Source: Prevotella sp. BV3P1
GTDB lineage: Bacteria > Bacteroidota > Bacteroidia > Bacteroidales > Bacteroidaceae
DNA: 64,000 bases
Reading direction: 5' to 3'
Assembly: GCF_000479005.1 (NCBI RefSeq)
Contig: NZ_AWXC01000021.1
Location: forward strand, 1-64,000
Shown here: piece by piece, positions 24,513 through 32,518 of the stretch
How the letters are laid out: every line of letters begins with the position of its first letter
How positions within the stretch are numbered: the stretch's first letter is position 1
Notes under the pieces: model-generated
What the model saw: the letters and a program-made list of their open reading frames with translations, nothing else
Told to the model about the DNA's origin: nothing
Database searches by the model: none
Translations under genes and position numbers: made by a program

Positions 24513-24755
24513 GATTTAATTTTACTTAGCAAAGGTAGCAAGTCCGTCAGAACACCGAAGTACCGCTGCGCTATTTTGTGATATTCTTATGGCAGCCTTC
24601 CACAAATCAGAGATTTGGGATTTCCATAACAATATCGCAAAATTACCTGGCTTATCTGCCTTATGGACTTGCTTACCATTTGCACATAAAATTTGAAATC
24701 CCGTCAGCGATGCTGCAATAGCAGCTAAACTAAAGGGAAATGTATCACTTAAAAC
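24513..24755 (+). ncRNA. Structured leader, module C
   Basis: Nearly identical to module B over its whole length. Outer arms GCAAGTCC (24538-24545) and GGACTTGC (24665-24672), and a GCTGC/GCAGC second hairpin that forms a longer stem than in B. It ends with AACTAAAGGGAAATGTATCA before the ATG at 24765. Confidence 0.65.
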
Positions 24756-24764
24756 ATTACGACT

Positions 24765-25244
24765 ATGCACGCATGGATTTATCAGATTTCAGACACTCCA
24801 ATTAAGGAGACTATCAACGAGGACACACTATATCAGGGTGACGGCACAGACTACGACTATTGTGCAGAAATTTCGGAAGAAGGTCGCAAGAGTGCTATCG
24901 AAACACTGAAAGGCTACATTCTACCTTTTGGTATGTTTCGACAGATAGATGAGACAACCTTTGAGTATCAAGGTGGTATCGATGAGTGGAAGGAGCAGTG
25001 GGTAGAGCGTATTCAAGACCTTGCATCGGAGTTGAATGTCGAGAATATTTTGAAATTTGTTGGGCATTCCTACAAGCTCGAAAGGGAGCTAAAGAACCCA
25101 CTCGACACCGCATCACAGTTCTATCTGAGCGCAGAGACCGACCAGACCTATGCCGAAGAGTCGGTGGAGCTGATGCGCTGGATTGAAAATTTGGAGGTAG
25201 GCAGCAAGATTTATGTTGGCGGTATCATAGATTTTCACTTCTAA
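24765..25244 (+). CDS. Accessory protein, unit C gene 1
   Basis: A 159-residue acidic soluble protein beginning MHAWIYQISDTPIKETINED, with DGTDYDYCAEISEEGRKSAI and a C-terminal LEVGSKIYVGGIIDFHF. I recall proteins with this start in other Bacteroidales mobile elements, without a known role. First gene after leader module C. Confidence 0.75.
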   Translation: MHAWIYQISDTPIKETINEDTLYQGDGTDYDYCAEISEEGRKSAIETLKGYILPFGMFRQIDETTFEYQGGIDEWKEQWVERIQDLASELNVENILKFVGHSYKLERELKNPLDTASQFYLSAETDQTYAEESVELMRWIENLEVGSKIYVGGIIDFHF

Positions 25245-25251
25245 CATTTCG

Positions 25252-25490
25252 ATGATGGAAACAAAGGTTATTTACTTGTTTACCGAACAGACGAATGGCA
25301 CTCCCTCGCATCGAGGGAGCTTGTCTATATCGGTGAGGATATGGAGGACATTATCGCACAACTGATAGCGCATCGGGGGATGACCGAGGACGATGCCAAG
25401 GCGATAAGGTGCATCTTGCAGACACAATGTAACAACCGAGGATATGAGTGGGAGTTTGAGGCGCAGCGTCTCAATGCTTTTACAGACTAA
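25252..25490 (+). pseudogene. Frameshifted small accessory gene, unit C gene 2
   Basis: ATGs at 25252 and 25255 give only MMETK before leaving the conserved frame. The frame one base over is open for 79 codons to 25490 and reads GYLLVYRTDEWHSLASREL then VYIGEDMEDIIAQLIAHRGM and TQCNNRGYEWEFEAQRLNAF. One missing G in AAAGGTT (about 25265-25268) explains it. The long frame has no start codon near its beginning, so the gene is probably broken, or a base was lost in sequencing. Confidence 0.6.
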
Positions 25491-25539
25491 GGGAAAGCGT
25501 GATAATAGACATATCATAACAATCAAAACTTTTAGAATT

Positions 25540-26115
25540 ATGGCAAATTGGGCAAGTACAAGCTACGTTATCGAGGGTAGCAAGGCAGAGGTAAGCAAGG
25601 TTTATCAAGTCATCGACGACTTTATGAGCGGTCGCAAACAGCCAGTGGCAGAAACGGCAAGCGACGGTTGGGAAGGTAACATCGTAAAGATGTTGGGAGC
25701 TACCGACGAGCAGATGAAGAAATATCTTCGTGGTTTCATCCAGTATTATGAATATGATGGGGATGTACTTCGCATCGACGCAGAAGAGGCATGGGGTGCA
25801 ACGGATTTCTACGAGGTTTTGGGAGAGCTTATGCCTAACCTGACTATCTATTTCAGTGTGGAGGAGCCGGGATGTGAGATATACACCACCAACGATGCCG
25901 AGGGTAAGTATTTTGCTGATAGGTTCTATGTGGAATCTGCGGTCAATAACAATTATGCTCACGAGTACTTCACAGAGAAAAAAGATGCTATGAGCTATGT
26001 AGCAGAACTGTTGGGTAGAGAGAACGTGAGCAAGGAAGAACTTGATAAGTGGAATGAAGAACAGGAAGACTACGATGCTTACATCTACGTTCACGAGTAT
26101 AAGGTAGTTGCATAA
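25540..26115 (+). CDS. Accessory protein, unit C gene 3
   Basis: The 191-residue protein begins MANWASTSYVIEGSKAEVSK and looks like a ferredoxin-like alpha/beta domain, with WEGNIVKMLGATDEQMKKYL and IDAEEAWGATDFYEVLGELM, then an acidic C-terminal part. The opening resembles YubB-type plasmid proteins of unknown function; this is tentative. The frame is open upstream to 25444, but the ATG at 25540 fits the domain start. Confidence 0.72.
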   Translation: MANWASTSYVIEGSKAEVSKVYQVIDDFMSGRKQPVAETASDGWEGNIVKMLGATDEQMKKYLRGFIQYYEYDGDVLRIDAEEAWGATDFYEVLGELMPNLTIYFSVEEPGCEIYTTNDAEGKYFADRFYVESAVNNNYAHEYFTEKKDAMSYVAELLGRENVSKEELDKWNEEQEDYDAYIYVHEYKVVA

Positions 26116-26124
26116 CAAAGGTAA

Positions 26125-26149
26125 TGGAGGGGGATAACCACCCCCTCCA
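26125..26149 (+). promoter_or_regulatory. Intercistronic hairpin H4
   Basis: Perfect 9-bp stem TGGAGGGGG/CCCCCTCCA with loop ATAACCA. It begins 9 nt after the stop at 26115 and ends 14 nt before the ATG at 26164. Confidence 0.75.
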
Positions 26150-26163
26150 CAATAGATAAAATC

Positions 26164-26340
26164 ATGAATATACCAATATCAATACAGGTTGTAACAGTTG
26201 TATCATCAGAGACAGGTGTTAATTATCAACAGGTTTATATTAATAATGAGGATGCTGCACAAGCAGACTTTGATAGACAAAAAGTCATACATAAGGATCT
26301 CTTGTTGGAAGGGTGGTCTGTATCGCTTAGACGCTATTAA
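26164..26340 (+). CDS. Accessory micro-protein, unit C gene 4
   Basis: A 58-residue protein, MNIPISIQVVTVVSSETGVN at the start and EGWSVSLRRY at the end, predicted as a small beta-alpha unit. It sits between two hairpins of the same family, with the standard spacing, which supports it as a real gene despite its size. Function unknown. Confidence 0.65.
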   Translation: MNIPISIQVVTVVSSETGVNYQQVYINNEDAAQADFDRQKVIHKDLLLEGWSVSLRRY

Positions 26341-26360
26341 AGTAATTCTATATAGGTAAC

Positions 26361-26381
26361 GGAGGGGCTAACCACCCCTCC
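26361..26381 (+). promoter_or_regulatory. Intercistronic hairpin H5
   Basis: Perfect 7-bp stem GGAGGGG/CCCCTCC with loop CTAACCA, preceded by AGGTAAC. It ends 15 nt before the ATG at 26397. Confidence 0.75.
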
Positions 26382-26396
26382 ACAAAAAAGACAAAA

Positions 26397-26714
26397 ATGA
26401 AACAGAAAGATATTTTACAACAGCCTACCAGCGGATTACAGGAAGTAGTACGCTCACTCAATGAGAATATGCGAAACCGTCTCGATCAGGAATACCATTG
26501 GTTCGCCGATTACCCTTATGTCGAGGCAGCCATTGGTGGTATGGAAGGTCAAGTTGAAGCAAAAGTTATGGCAGTAAAGTACCCTATAACCGAGCATAGC
26601 GGTATTTTGATCATGCCCGACGAGGACAGAGAATATTATGAAGTTGGTTGGACTGAACTCCAGCCCGACGACATAGCCATCATCCTTGAAGCCCTACCCG
26701 ACGAGGACGATTAA
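26397..26714 (+). CDS. Accessory protein, unit C gene 5
   Basis: A 105-residue acidic protein: helical start (MKQKDILQQPTSGLQEVVRS), then a beta-rich part VEAKVMAVKYPITEHSGILI and a DDIAIILEALPDEDD end. No family recognised. Last gene of unit C, followed by a terminator. Confidence 0.72.
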   Translation: MKQKDILQQPTSGLQEVVRSLNENMRNRLDQEYHWFADYPYVEAAIGGMEGQVEAKVMAVKYPITEHSGILIMPDEDREYYEVGWTELQPDDIAIILEALPDEDD

Positions 26715-26724
26715 AGAAGTACAG

Positions 26725-26756
26725 TAGCCAGTCATGGGAATTTGACTGGCTATATG
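26725..26756. terminator. Bidirectional terminator between unit C and the R-M cassette
   Basis: TAGCCAGTCA (26725-26734) pairs with TGACTGGCTA (26743-26752), loop 8 nt. It separates convergent genes. Confidence 0.7.
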
Positions 26757-26759
26757 TCT

Positions 26760-27020
26760 TTATTTAAATTCGGGTCTCTTTGGAGGAGTAAGCCTTGTTG
26801 TAAAATGTTTGTCTTCTGGTTCTGTTGGAAGTGCCAAGGGAAGAGTAAACTTAATCCTATTTATTGATGTGTTTATTATACCTTTTTCTCCTTTCCCACC
26901 TATATTCAGTACTGAAAATACTTCTATATTTGCACCTCCAGTTTTCGATTGGGAGTCCTGAATGTTGATAGCAACAGCAAAATCAACATTTGATACATAA
27001 TGTGGAATTCTTTCTTTCAA
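26760..27020 (-). CDS. Small beta-rich protein (trypco2-like) in frame after the endonuclease
   Basis: The 86-residue frame reads VDFAVAINIQDSQSKTGG, IEVFSVLNIGGKGEKGI, then SINRIKFTLPLALPTEPEDK. The strand pattern with a GG turn and a final R(I/V)xxxL strand resembles the trypsin-co-occurring domain 2 family, tentatively. It has no ATG: the only start is a TTG (27018-27020) two codons after the TAA of the endonuclease, in the same frame. So it may be translated by reinitiation, by stop readthrough as an endonuclease extension, or be a relic of a longer endonuclease. Confidence 0.5.
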   Translation of the reverse strand: MKERIPHYVSNVDFAVAINIQDSQSKTGGANIEVFSVLNIGGKGEKGIINTSINRIKFTLPLALPTEPEDKHFTTRLTPPKRPEFK

Positions 27021-27023
27021 TTC

Positions 27024-27956
27024 TTATCGAGGTCCTAAAAACTTATCACCGTTCAGATGTATCATGTGGTCAGGCATATCAGCGATCCAAACCTCTGTCT
27101 CCCAAGCTAATTGTTCAGAAAACTTTTTAAACTTGCTGAAATTCAGAAATGCTGTAACAAAAATCTTTCCTGATTTTACCTTTTCTGTCATCTTGCTTAT
27201 ATCCTTGATACGCTCTGGATCCATGGGACCAACCGAATCTACAGCCTCAATGAAGTAAATCCAATCTTTATCTTCACGGTATAGAACTACGTCAGGCATC
27301 TTATCGTGTAGTGTAATCTCGAAACCTAAGTCTTTGAGTTTTGACTCGTTCTTGATCATGTCTTTCTTTATAGTATCACCTACATAAAGACATTCTGACC
27401 CAGGGGCGAATCGTGGAGCAAATTCTTCAATAATGGCTTTTTGTAATCTGTTGTGTGAACCAGGACTAAAGGTGAAGTCTTGGTTATTTATCTTTACTGG
27501 CATTTTTTGCATGACCTTTTTTGAAGCATAAATTTCAGTGAGGCTTTGGTGCCTTTTTAAAAATGATGTCAAAGCAGCACCTTCTTCACCGACGCCACAA
27601 TCAAGTTCTGTTACCTCTCGGAGTACCGCCAAAAACTCATTGGTCAAGCGGTATCTGTAATTTGGACTATTCGTAGCCTTACCATTATCCTCGATGAGGG
27701 CAGCATTTCTAAAGTGATGCATTGCCTGTTTGCGGAAAGTTTCTCTCGAATTTTCGGCATAGGATACATTGTAATAGGCATTGATAAAAGCAATTACATC
27801 ATGTATTCTAATCCATTCATTCGTTGCATCACTAAAATTATCTTCCTCTTTTATTCCTCCCATGGCCAATATAGTTAAGGCGCATAGGTCAGATTGTTGC
27901 GCTACAGGCATGTCTAAGTCTGCCAATAGTTTCTTAATGGCTTCTATCTTATCCAT
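27024..27956 (-). CDS. BsuBI/PstI-family type II restriction endonuclease
   Basis: The 310-residue protein matches this family: an N-terminal helical domain (about 1-130) and a C-terminal nuclease core with FSPGSHNRLQKAIIEEFAPR, GDT (193-195), PDVVLY (221-226) and WIYFIEAVDSVGPMDPERI (232-250), the PD...EA pattern used for catalysis. Known members (BsuBI, PstI) cut CTGCA/G. The start overlaps the methylase stop by 13 bp, as expected for a coupled R-M pair. Specificity is inferred from the family only. Confidence 0.88.
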   Translation of the reverse strand: MDKIEAIKKLLADLDMPVAQQSDLCALTILAMGGIKEEDNFSDATNEWIRIHDVIAFINAYYNVSYAENSRETFRKQAMHHFRNAALIEDNGKATNSPNYRYRLTNEFLAVLREVTELDCGVGEEGAALTSFLKRHQSLTEIYASKKVMQKMPVKINNQDFTFSPGSHNRLQKAIIEEFAPRFAPGSECLYVGDTIKKDMIKNESKLKDLGFEITLHDKMPDVVLYREDKDWIYFIEAVDSVGPMDPERIKDISKMTEKVKSGKIFVTAFLNFSKFKKFSEQLAWETEVWIADMPDHMIHLNGDKFLGPR

Positions 27957-29407
27957 CTTGATAATATTCTATTACACGTTAGTTCACTATAATCTTTTCC
28001 TATAAGTTCTCTACCCATCAAACATATTGTGTCTTTCGATGGAACAGGCATCTTGTTTATTTCTGTTGAATTGACCTGTGTGGAACCATTAAGGATTCTG
28101 TAGTATTGATCATATATGGTTGAGTTCAGGAGGACATACAACCCAAAAACTTCCTCCATACTATTGCATTTTATATAATTGATCTTGTTCTGTGTACTTA
28201 TGTATTTATACTCTGGGTAATCCGATCGGAGATATATACCACATTGCAAACGTCTTTTTTCCTCTTTTGATGTGAACCTTTTAATGAACAAATAGTTTGC
28301 ATTCTCTTGCAAATACCCACTCTTATCTGTACAGATATATTCGTCTTCTTTGCCTGTTGGCCACTTTATTCTACCGTCTTTAATGTGTTGAGCGTAGAAC
28401 AAAGGATATGCCCCTTTCTCACCTTTGCTTCTTAGAACTTCTCTGGTACGAAAGTCTACTATAATGCCAGTCTTCATGCGTAAATCATCTGAAACAAGGG
28501 TTTCAGACAACTTTCCCAATGTTGATAGCACCTCTATTTCTTTTTGGTTTGTCACCAAATAGATGTACCCATTGGGCGCTACGATAGTATTATAGTCTAC
28601 ATCGAAAAATCTTATATCAGAAAAATTAGAAGTTTGGGAGAAAGACATCCTTATCTTTTTAGGGAAGGTCTGTTCTTTCTTTATCTTTACGATTATGGTT
28701 TCCTGCAGAACGGAATCACCGTCAAACACCTTGTCTCTACTCCCAAAAAGATGTATTCGGGTAATTATTCCATGTGCCAGCAAATATTTCCTAAACTTCT
28801 CAAAATATGCTCCCGAAGTCCAAGATCTCGGAATAATATAAACCAGTTCTCCACCTTCTTTAAGATTATATATTCCCATTGCCCAAAAGAGGAAGTAGAG
28901 ATTGGGGGCACCATAACAGACCTCTGGCATATGCTTCGCTTCTGGAGCATCTTTTGATATTTTCTTATATGGTGGATTACCTATTATCAAATCATATTCA
29001 TCCATATTAGCCTGTGCAAAAATGGAAGCCTTATTTCCAAAAGGCTGTGATGTGATATAGTTCTCCTGACGAATTTCAAAAGAAAAGTTAGCGTCTTTGA
29101 TAGAGGCAAGGTTTTCTTCGAGTAGTCCGAGTACCTTTACATCATTTTCATAGCACACTAAATGGATGTTCCCATTATATCCGCTCTCACGCATTCTGCT
29201 TATAAGAGCTACTGATAAGATTCCACTTCCAGCACCAGCATCAAGAACTTTCAAGCTGCGCCTATCCATGTCTATATCAAACATAGAAGCCATGAACTTT
29301 GCCGTTGTACCTGGTGTAAAGAACTGACCGTACTTCTTTCTGTCTGCTTTGGAATTTCCACAGACAAAAGACGAAGTCCTATTTATAGTTTCACTTAATG
29401 CTACCAT
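27944..29407 (-). CDS. Adenine-specific DNA methyltransferase of the BsuBI/PstI-like R-M system
   Basis: The 487-residue protein has the SAM-binding motif DAGAGSG (56-62) and catalytic NPPY (144-147), in the order motif I then IV of N6-adenine gamma-class enzymes such as M.BsuBI. QFFTP near residue 28 and a C-terminal target-recognition region (about 280-487) complete it. It would protect the host and the element from the cognate endonuclease encoded just downstream. Confidence 0.9.
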   Translation of the reverse strand: MVALSETINRTSSFVCGNSKADRKKYGQFFTPGTTAKFMASMFDIDMDRRSLKVLDAGAGSGILSVALISRMRESGYNGNIHLVCYENDVKVLGLLEENLASIKDANFSFEIRQENYITSQPFGNKASIFAQANMDEYDLIIGNPPYKKISKDAPEAKHMPEVCYGAPNLYFLFWAMGIYNLKEGGELVYIIPRSWTSGAYFEKFRKYLLAHGIITRIHLFGSRDKVFDGDSVLQETIIVKIKKEQTFPKKIRMSFSQTSNFSDIRFFDVDYNTIVAPNGYIYLVTNQKEIEVLSTLGKLSETLVSDDLRMKTGIIVDFRTREVLRSKGEKGAYPLFYAQHIKDGRIKWPTGKEDEYICTDKSGYLQENANYLFIKRFTSKEEKRRLQCGIYLRSDYPEYKYISTQNKINYIKCNSMEEVFGLYVLLNSTIYDQYYRILNGSTQVNSTEINKMPVPSKDTICLMGRELIGKDYSELTCNRILSRWIR

Positions 29408-29410
29408 ATG

Positions 29411-29983
29411 TCATTTCCTGTCCAACTTAATTTTCCTGATATTCAAATACCTGTAAACGGTGGATTTTGACTTAATCCCAAGCTGCTGCATAATCGGTTC
29501 GATTCCCATGCCCTGTTTATAAAGACCCACAACAGCATCAATCTTATTCTGATTGATGCCTGGTGCTCTTCCCAATCTCTTTCCTTTAAGTTGGGCCTCT
29601 TTTCGCCCAGCCGAACATCTTTCGGCAATCACCGACCGTTCAAACTCGGCCAATGCTGCCATCAAGGTCATCATGAGTTTGCCTGTGTTGGAATTGCCGT
29701 CTATGCCGTCTTTGATCGATATGAGGGTGATGCCTCGATTGTGGAGGGAGTCGAAAATCTCCAGCAGGTTTTTGAGCGACCGCCCCAATCGGTCAAACTT
29801 ATAAACCACAAGCGTATCGCCTTCCCTAAGAAAGGAAAGGCACTTTTCAAGCTCTGGGCGTTGTCTGATGCCCGACACCTTCTCTTGGAAGATAGTCTGG
29901 CATCCCTTATCCCTCAAAGCTGTGAGCTGCATATCAAGATGCTGCTCTCTACTTGATACCCTTGCATAACCTATATTCGCCAT
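29411..29983 (-). CDS. Serine recombinase (resolvase/invertase family)
   Basis: The 190-residue protein starts MANIGYARVSSREQHLDMQL with catalytic Ser10, then YKFDRLGRSLKNLLE, GNSNTGKLMMTLMAALAEFE (the long E helix) and a C-terminal helix-turn-helix with a GIKSKSTVYRYL recognition helix. This is the resolvase/invertase type (small serine recombinase), not a large integrase. ATG 29983 is used; an upstream start would add 26 unrelated residues. It precedes the methylase on the same strand with a 3-bp gap. It may move the R-M cassette or invert DNA; no inverted crossover site was found. Confidence 0.9.
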   Translation of the reverse strand: MANIGYARVSSREQHLDMQLTALRDKGCQTIFQEKVSGIRQRPELEKCLSFLREGDTLVVYKFDRLGRSLKNLLEIFDSLHNRGITLISIKDGIDGNSNTGKLMMTLMAALAEFERSVIAERCSAGRKEAQLKGKRLGRAPGINQNKIDAVVGLYKQGMGIEPIMQQLGIKSKSTVYRYLNIRKIKLDRK

Positions 29984-30374
29984 ATAGTGTTCGATTATTA
30001 TTTGTTTGCAAAGATAATGCAAATCGAACACAAAAACAACTCTAAAGCGGTATTTCTGCATCTAATTTTAGAGTTCGATTAACTTTTATCTTTTTCGTAC
30101 TGTGTCCGACCTTGATTTCCGATCTGCGAGTAAGTCCCAAATCAGTTGGCGGTATTCAACGCACTGCCAACCTACACAGCCCTGGTATCTTTGCCTTTTC
30201 CCTAAAGTCTTTTCTCCATTTCGTCTGAGCCAATGGCACAGACTTCATTTAGCCCATGCAAAACACACTATCGTAAGTTTTGTTCTTATCCCAATCCCTC
30301 CATTACTCCTGCGGAGTTATTTATTCAGTAAGCGTTGCCTACTTCTTACCAGGTAGCTGCCAGTATTGATTTTA
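29984..30374. other. Noncoding stretch before leader D
   Basis: AT-rich upstream region of the recombinase gene, then about 270 bp with no supportable ORF. It lies where modules B and C have their duplicated upstream blocks, and short words such as CTCCGCCAG-like and CTGCGGAG are only loosely alike, so homology is unproven. Confidence 0.4.
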
Positions 30375-30615
30375 TTGTGCAAAGGTAGTGTGGCCTCCAT
30401 TCCTGCGAAAGTACCGCAGAAGCTATTTTCAGGGAATTTTGGACAAACCCTCCACAATTTCTATCAAAATTGGGTATCCATCCAAAATTCCCTGAAAATT
30501 CCTTGCGCATCCATTGCGTCCCCACTATTACCATGCACATAAAATTCAATCCCGGTCAGCTCCCACTGGCAAGCAGTGGAAAACTAAAGGGAAAAGTATC
30601 ACATCATTAAAACTT
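30375..30615 (+). ncRNA. Structured leader, module D
   Basis: Central arms ATTTTCAGGGAATTTTGGA (30425-30443) and TCCAAAATTCCCTGAAAAT (30481-30499) form a perfect 19-bp stem. The tip is CAATTT/AAAATTG, followed by a CCACTG/CAGTGG hairpin and AACTAAAGGGAAAAGTATCAC. The stem sequences differ almost completely from modules A-C, yet pairing and the 3' consensus are kept. CAAAGGTA near 30380 matches the same position in B and C. Confidence 0.7.
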
Positions 30616-30620
30616 AAAAC

Positions 30621-30956
30621 ATGGTAACAATTCAAATTCCTGCCAGTGTCGATACAGCGATGTCGATGATTGGCTATGAACCGAAGACCACCTTTTGGAT
30701 GGACTTTTCGATTGCAGACAAGTTTGGTATCGAGGCTATCGTTGATACTTTCAATCGTGCTTTCAAGGAGTGGCACACCGACCACATCTACCTCACCGAG
30801 CTTGTGATGGTGCTCAACCACAAGATTTGGCAGTGGTATGAGAAGAACGACACCATCGCAAGGGTGTACGACAAGCTTTGGCGCAAAGCTGATGAGTGGG
30901 CGCAGGAGAATCTGCACGGTAAGGAGTTGCAATACTTCTACGAGGTAACAGACTAA
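30621..30956 (+). CDS. Accessory protein (DUF6874-like), unit D gene 1
   Basis: A 111-residue acidic helical protein: YEPKTTFWMDFSIADKFGIE, then DTFNRAFKEWHTDHIYLTEL and LNHKIWQWYEKND. I associate this pattern with the DUF6874 family, tentatively. Function unknown. First gene after leader D. Confidence 0.75.
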   Translation: MVTIQIPASVDTAMSMIGYEPKTTFWMDFSIADKFGIEAIVDTFNRAFKEWHTDHIYLTELVMVLNHKIWQWYEKNDTIARVYDKLWRKADEWAQENLHGKELQYFYEVTD

Positions 30957-30965
30957 CAAGGAAAC

Positions 30966-30986
30966 GGAGGGACTAACCATCCCTCT
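30966..30986 (+). promoter_or_regulatory. Intercistronic hairpin H6
   Basis: Stem GGAGGGA/TCCCTCT (one G-U pair), loop CTAACCA. It starts 9 nt after the stop at 30956 and ends 15 nt before the ATG at 31002. Confidence 0.75.
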
Positions 30987-31001
30987 ACAAAATAACTTCC
31001 A

Positions 31002-31184
31002 ATGAAAGATTTTATGTTATTAACTTGTTTCGTTGTAAACAGTATAAACTTAATTGTTGCGAATCAGTTATCCGACTTGATGAAATGCGCTTTCTTTCTG
31101 CTGTTTATTGTTTCTGCATTTTTGTGGCTGTTTTACTCAAAGAATGGTCAATCATTATTAAACTATTTGAACAACTATGAATAA
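31002..31184 (+). CDS. Small membrane protein, unit D gene 2
   Basis: A 60-residue protein with two hydrophobic helices (FMLLTCFVVNSINLIVA and CAFFLLFIVSAFLWLFY) joined by a short polar turn. It follows hairpin H6 with the standard spacing and overlaps the next gene by 8 bp. Function unknown. Confidence 0.6.
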   Translation: MKDFMLLTCFVVNSINLIVANQLSDLMKCAFFLLFIVSAFLWLFYSKNGQSLLNYLNNYE

Positions 31185-31683
31185 AGAATATTTATCAGCT
31201 CATTGTCCTTATTGTGGTAGTCGCATCTATCGTAATAGTCATGGCTATCAATGTGAACACTGTAATTTTCAAGTAAAAAATTATATTTGTAATCGACATT
31301 TTAATAAAGAAGAAATAGAAAAAGTACTAATGGGAGAAGAAATAATAATAGACGGTTTTTCTACTAATACTGGAAAAATGTTCTCTTCCATTCCGGTTAT
31401 ACAAAACTATACGATTGTTCTTGACAATACAATAGCCCTACTTCAACAAGGACGTATTGTGGTGGGTACCAAATCTTTTGTTTGTGAGCCTTTCCAACGA
31501 GAAAAATCTATTAAGTTCAGAGTTCAGCGTATGTATAATGGTCATCAGATAACCGTAGGTGAAATCAAGACCTTGTTACAACAAGGAAAGGTTGTTATTG
31601 ATACCTTAGACGAAAGTGGCAACAGACAAAACAACGAATTGATATTGCTTTCAAAGCAGTGTATGAAAGTTTCGTTTACATAA
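31177..31683 (+). CDS. Zinc-finger protein with topoisomerase C-terminal-like repeats
   Basis: The 168-residue protein starts with CPYCGSRIYRNSHGYQCEHC, a four-cysteine zinc finger, followed by a FNKEEIEKVLMGEEIIIDGF segment. The same two-part unit occurs in the protein at 42029-42856, and resembles the C-terminal zinc/TOPRIM-associated repeats of type IA topoisomerase III. It lacks any catalytic domain. A second half (residues 85-168) has a repeated EIKTLLQQGKVVID-type helix. It may bind nucleic acid during transfer; that is inference. Confidence 0.7.
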   Translation: MNKEYLSAHCPYCGSRIYRNSHGYQCEHCNFQVKNYICNRHFNKEEIEKVLMGEEIIIDGFSTNTGKMFSSIPVIQNYTIVLDNTIALLQQGRIVVGTKSFVCEPFQREKSIKFRVQRMYNGHQITVGEIKTLLQQGKVVIDTLDESGNRQNNELILLSKQCMKVSFT

Positions 31684-31804
31684 AAATTGAACATAATAGT
31701 AATTTCCTGATAAAAACAATATTTTTAAAATTATTATATGTATCTTTACACACAAAATTGATAAAACATTAAACAAAATTGTTTCACACAAAAAAATCTG
31801 CCAT

Positions 31805-32440
31805 ATGAAAAGACTAAATTTATTTCACTTATTTATTCTTTGTGTAGCTGTATTCTGCTTAACCGCTTGCGAGAAAGAAGACTTGAATGACACGAAAGAA
31901 ACAACTAAGCCAGTGACAGCCAAACTGATTGTAACTTACACAGGCGATACAACCATGTTTAGTTCTAAAAGTTATGTTTATGCCATTGATGCCCATAAAC
32001 TATCTCGGCATAGTGTGTTTGTTGATAACAAAGAAGACTTTTATACTGGATTAAATTGGGTAATGCAAGGTAATGAACTGCCTACATTGAATAAAATCTA
32101 TTTGCCTTCTACAGTATTGGATCAAAAACAAAAATTGATTAGTAGAACATACTATACGTATGCAGATATTGCCTGCTTTGGGTACTATGAAGATTTTAGC
32201 CAAACTGTTACAAAGCCAAACTACAGAAAAGAGGAAAGCGGCGATATAAATGTAAATATTAAAGCTTTTATCAAAGATAAATTGGTACGTGAAGTAACTT
32301 ATACAATCAACTTAAAAGAACCAAAAGCATGGATAATTTTCTACAGCGACAAATCTTTTGCTGATAAAAGACATGAAGGGGACGGACTTCACAATGAAAA
32401 TGACGACGATATCCATTTTAATGTTGTAGTTGATAATTAG
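31805..32440 (+). CDS. Lipoprotein of unknown function
   Basis: The 211-residue protein has a signal peptide and lipobox (CLTAC, Cys about 22), an acidic linker (EKEDLNDTKETTKP) and a beta-rich body. No family recognised. It lies between unit D and the fimbrillin/rep block, convergent with the latter. The 121-bp gap upstream is AT-rich. It is probably an envelope lipoprotein of the element's cargo. Confidence 0.7.
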   Translation: MKRLNLFHLFILCVAVFCLTACEKEDLNDTKETTKPVTAKLIVTYTGDTTMFSSKSYVYAIDAHKLSRHSVFVDNKEDFYTGLNWVMQGNELPTLNKIYLPSTVLDQKQKLISRTYYTYADIACFGYYEDFSQTVTKPNYRKEESGDINVNIKAFIKDKLVREVTYTINLKEPKAWIIFYSDKSFADKRHEGDGLHNENDDDIHFNVVVDN

Positions 32441-32456
32441 TTAATATTTTGAAGAA

Positions 32457-32498
32457 AAATATAGGGACATAGATTATTGATACTATGCCCCTATATTT
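32457..32498. terminator. Bidirectional terminator
   Basis: AAATATAGGGACATAG pairs with CTATGCCCCTATATTT (one mismatch), loop 10 nt, between convergent genes. Confidence 0.8.
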
Positions 32499-32518
32499 AT
32501 AGTATGGTTACCTAACTT

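Noticed and set aside
20223-24755. Leader modules as invertible promoter sites for the recombinase
   Set aside because: All four face the same way with a common 3' consensus and lack a short identical crossover core in inverted order; RNA structure explains them better.
29411-29983. Serine recombinase as the integrase of the whole element
   Set aside because: It is a small resolvase/invertase type, lies 10 kb from the tRNA and next to the R-M genes; it more likely serves that cassette or inversion.
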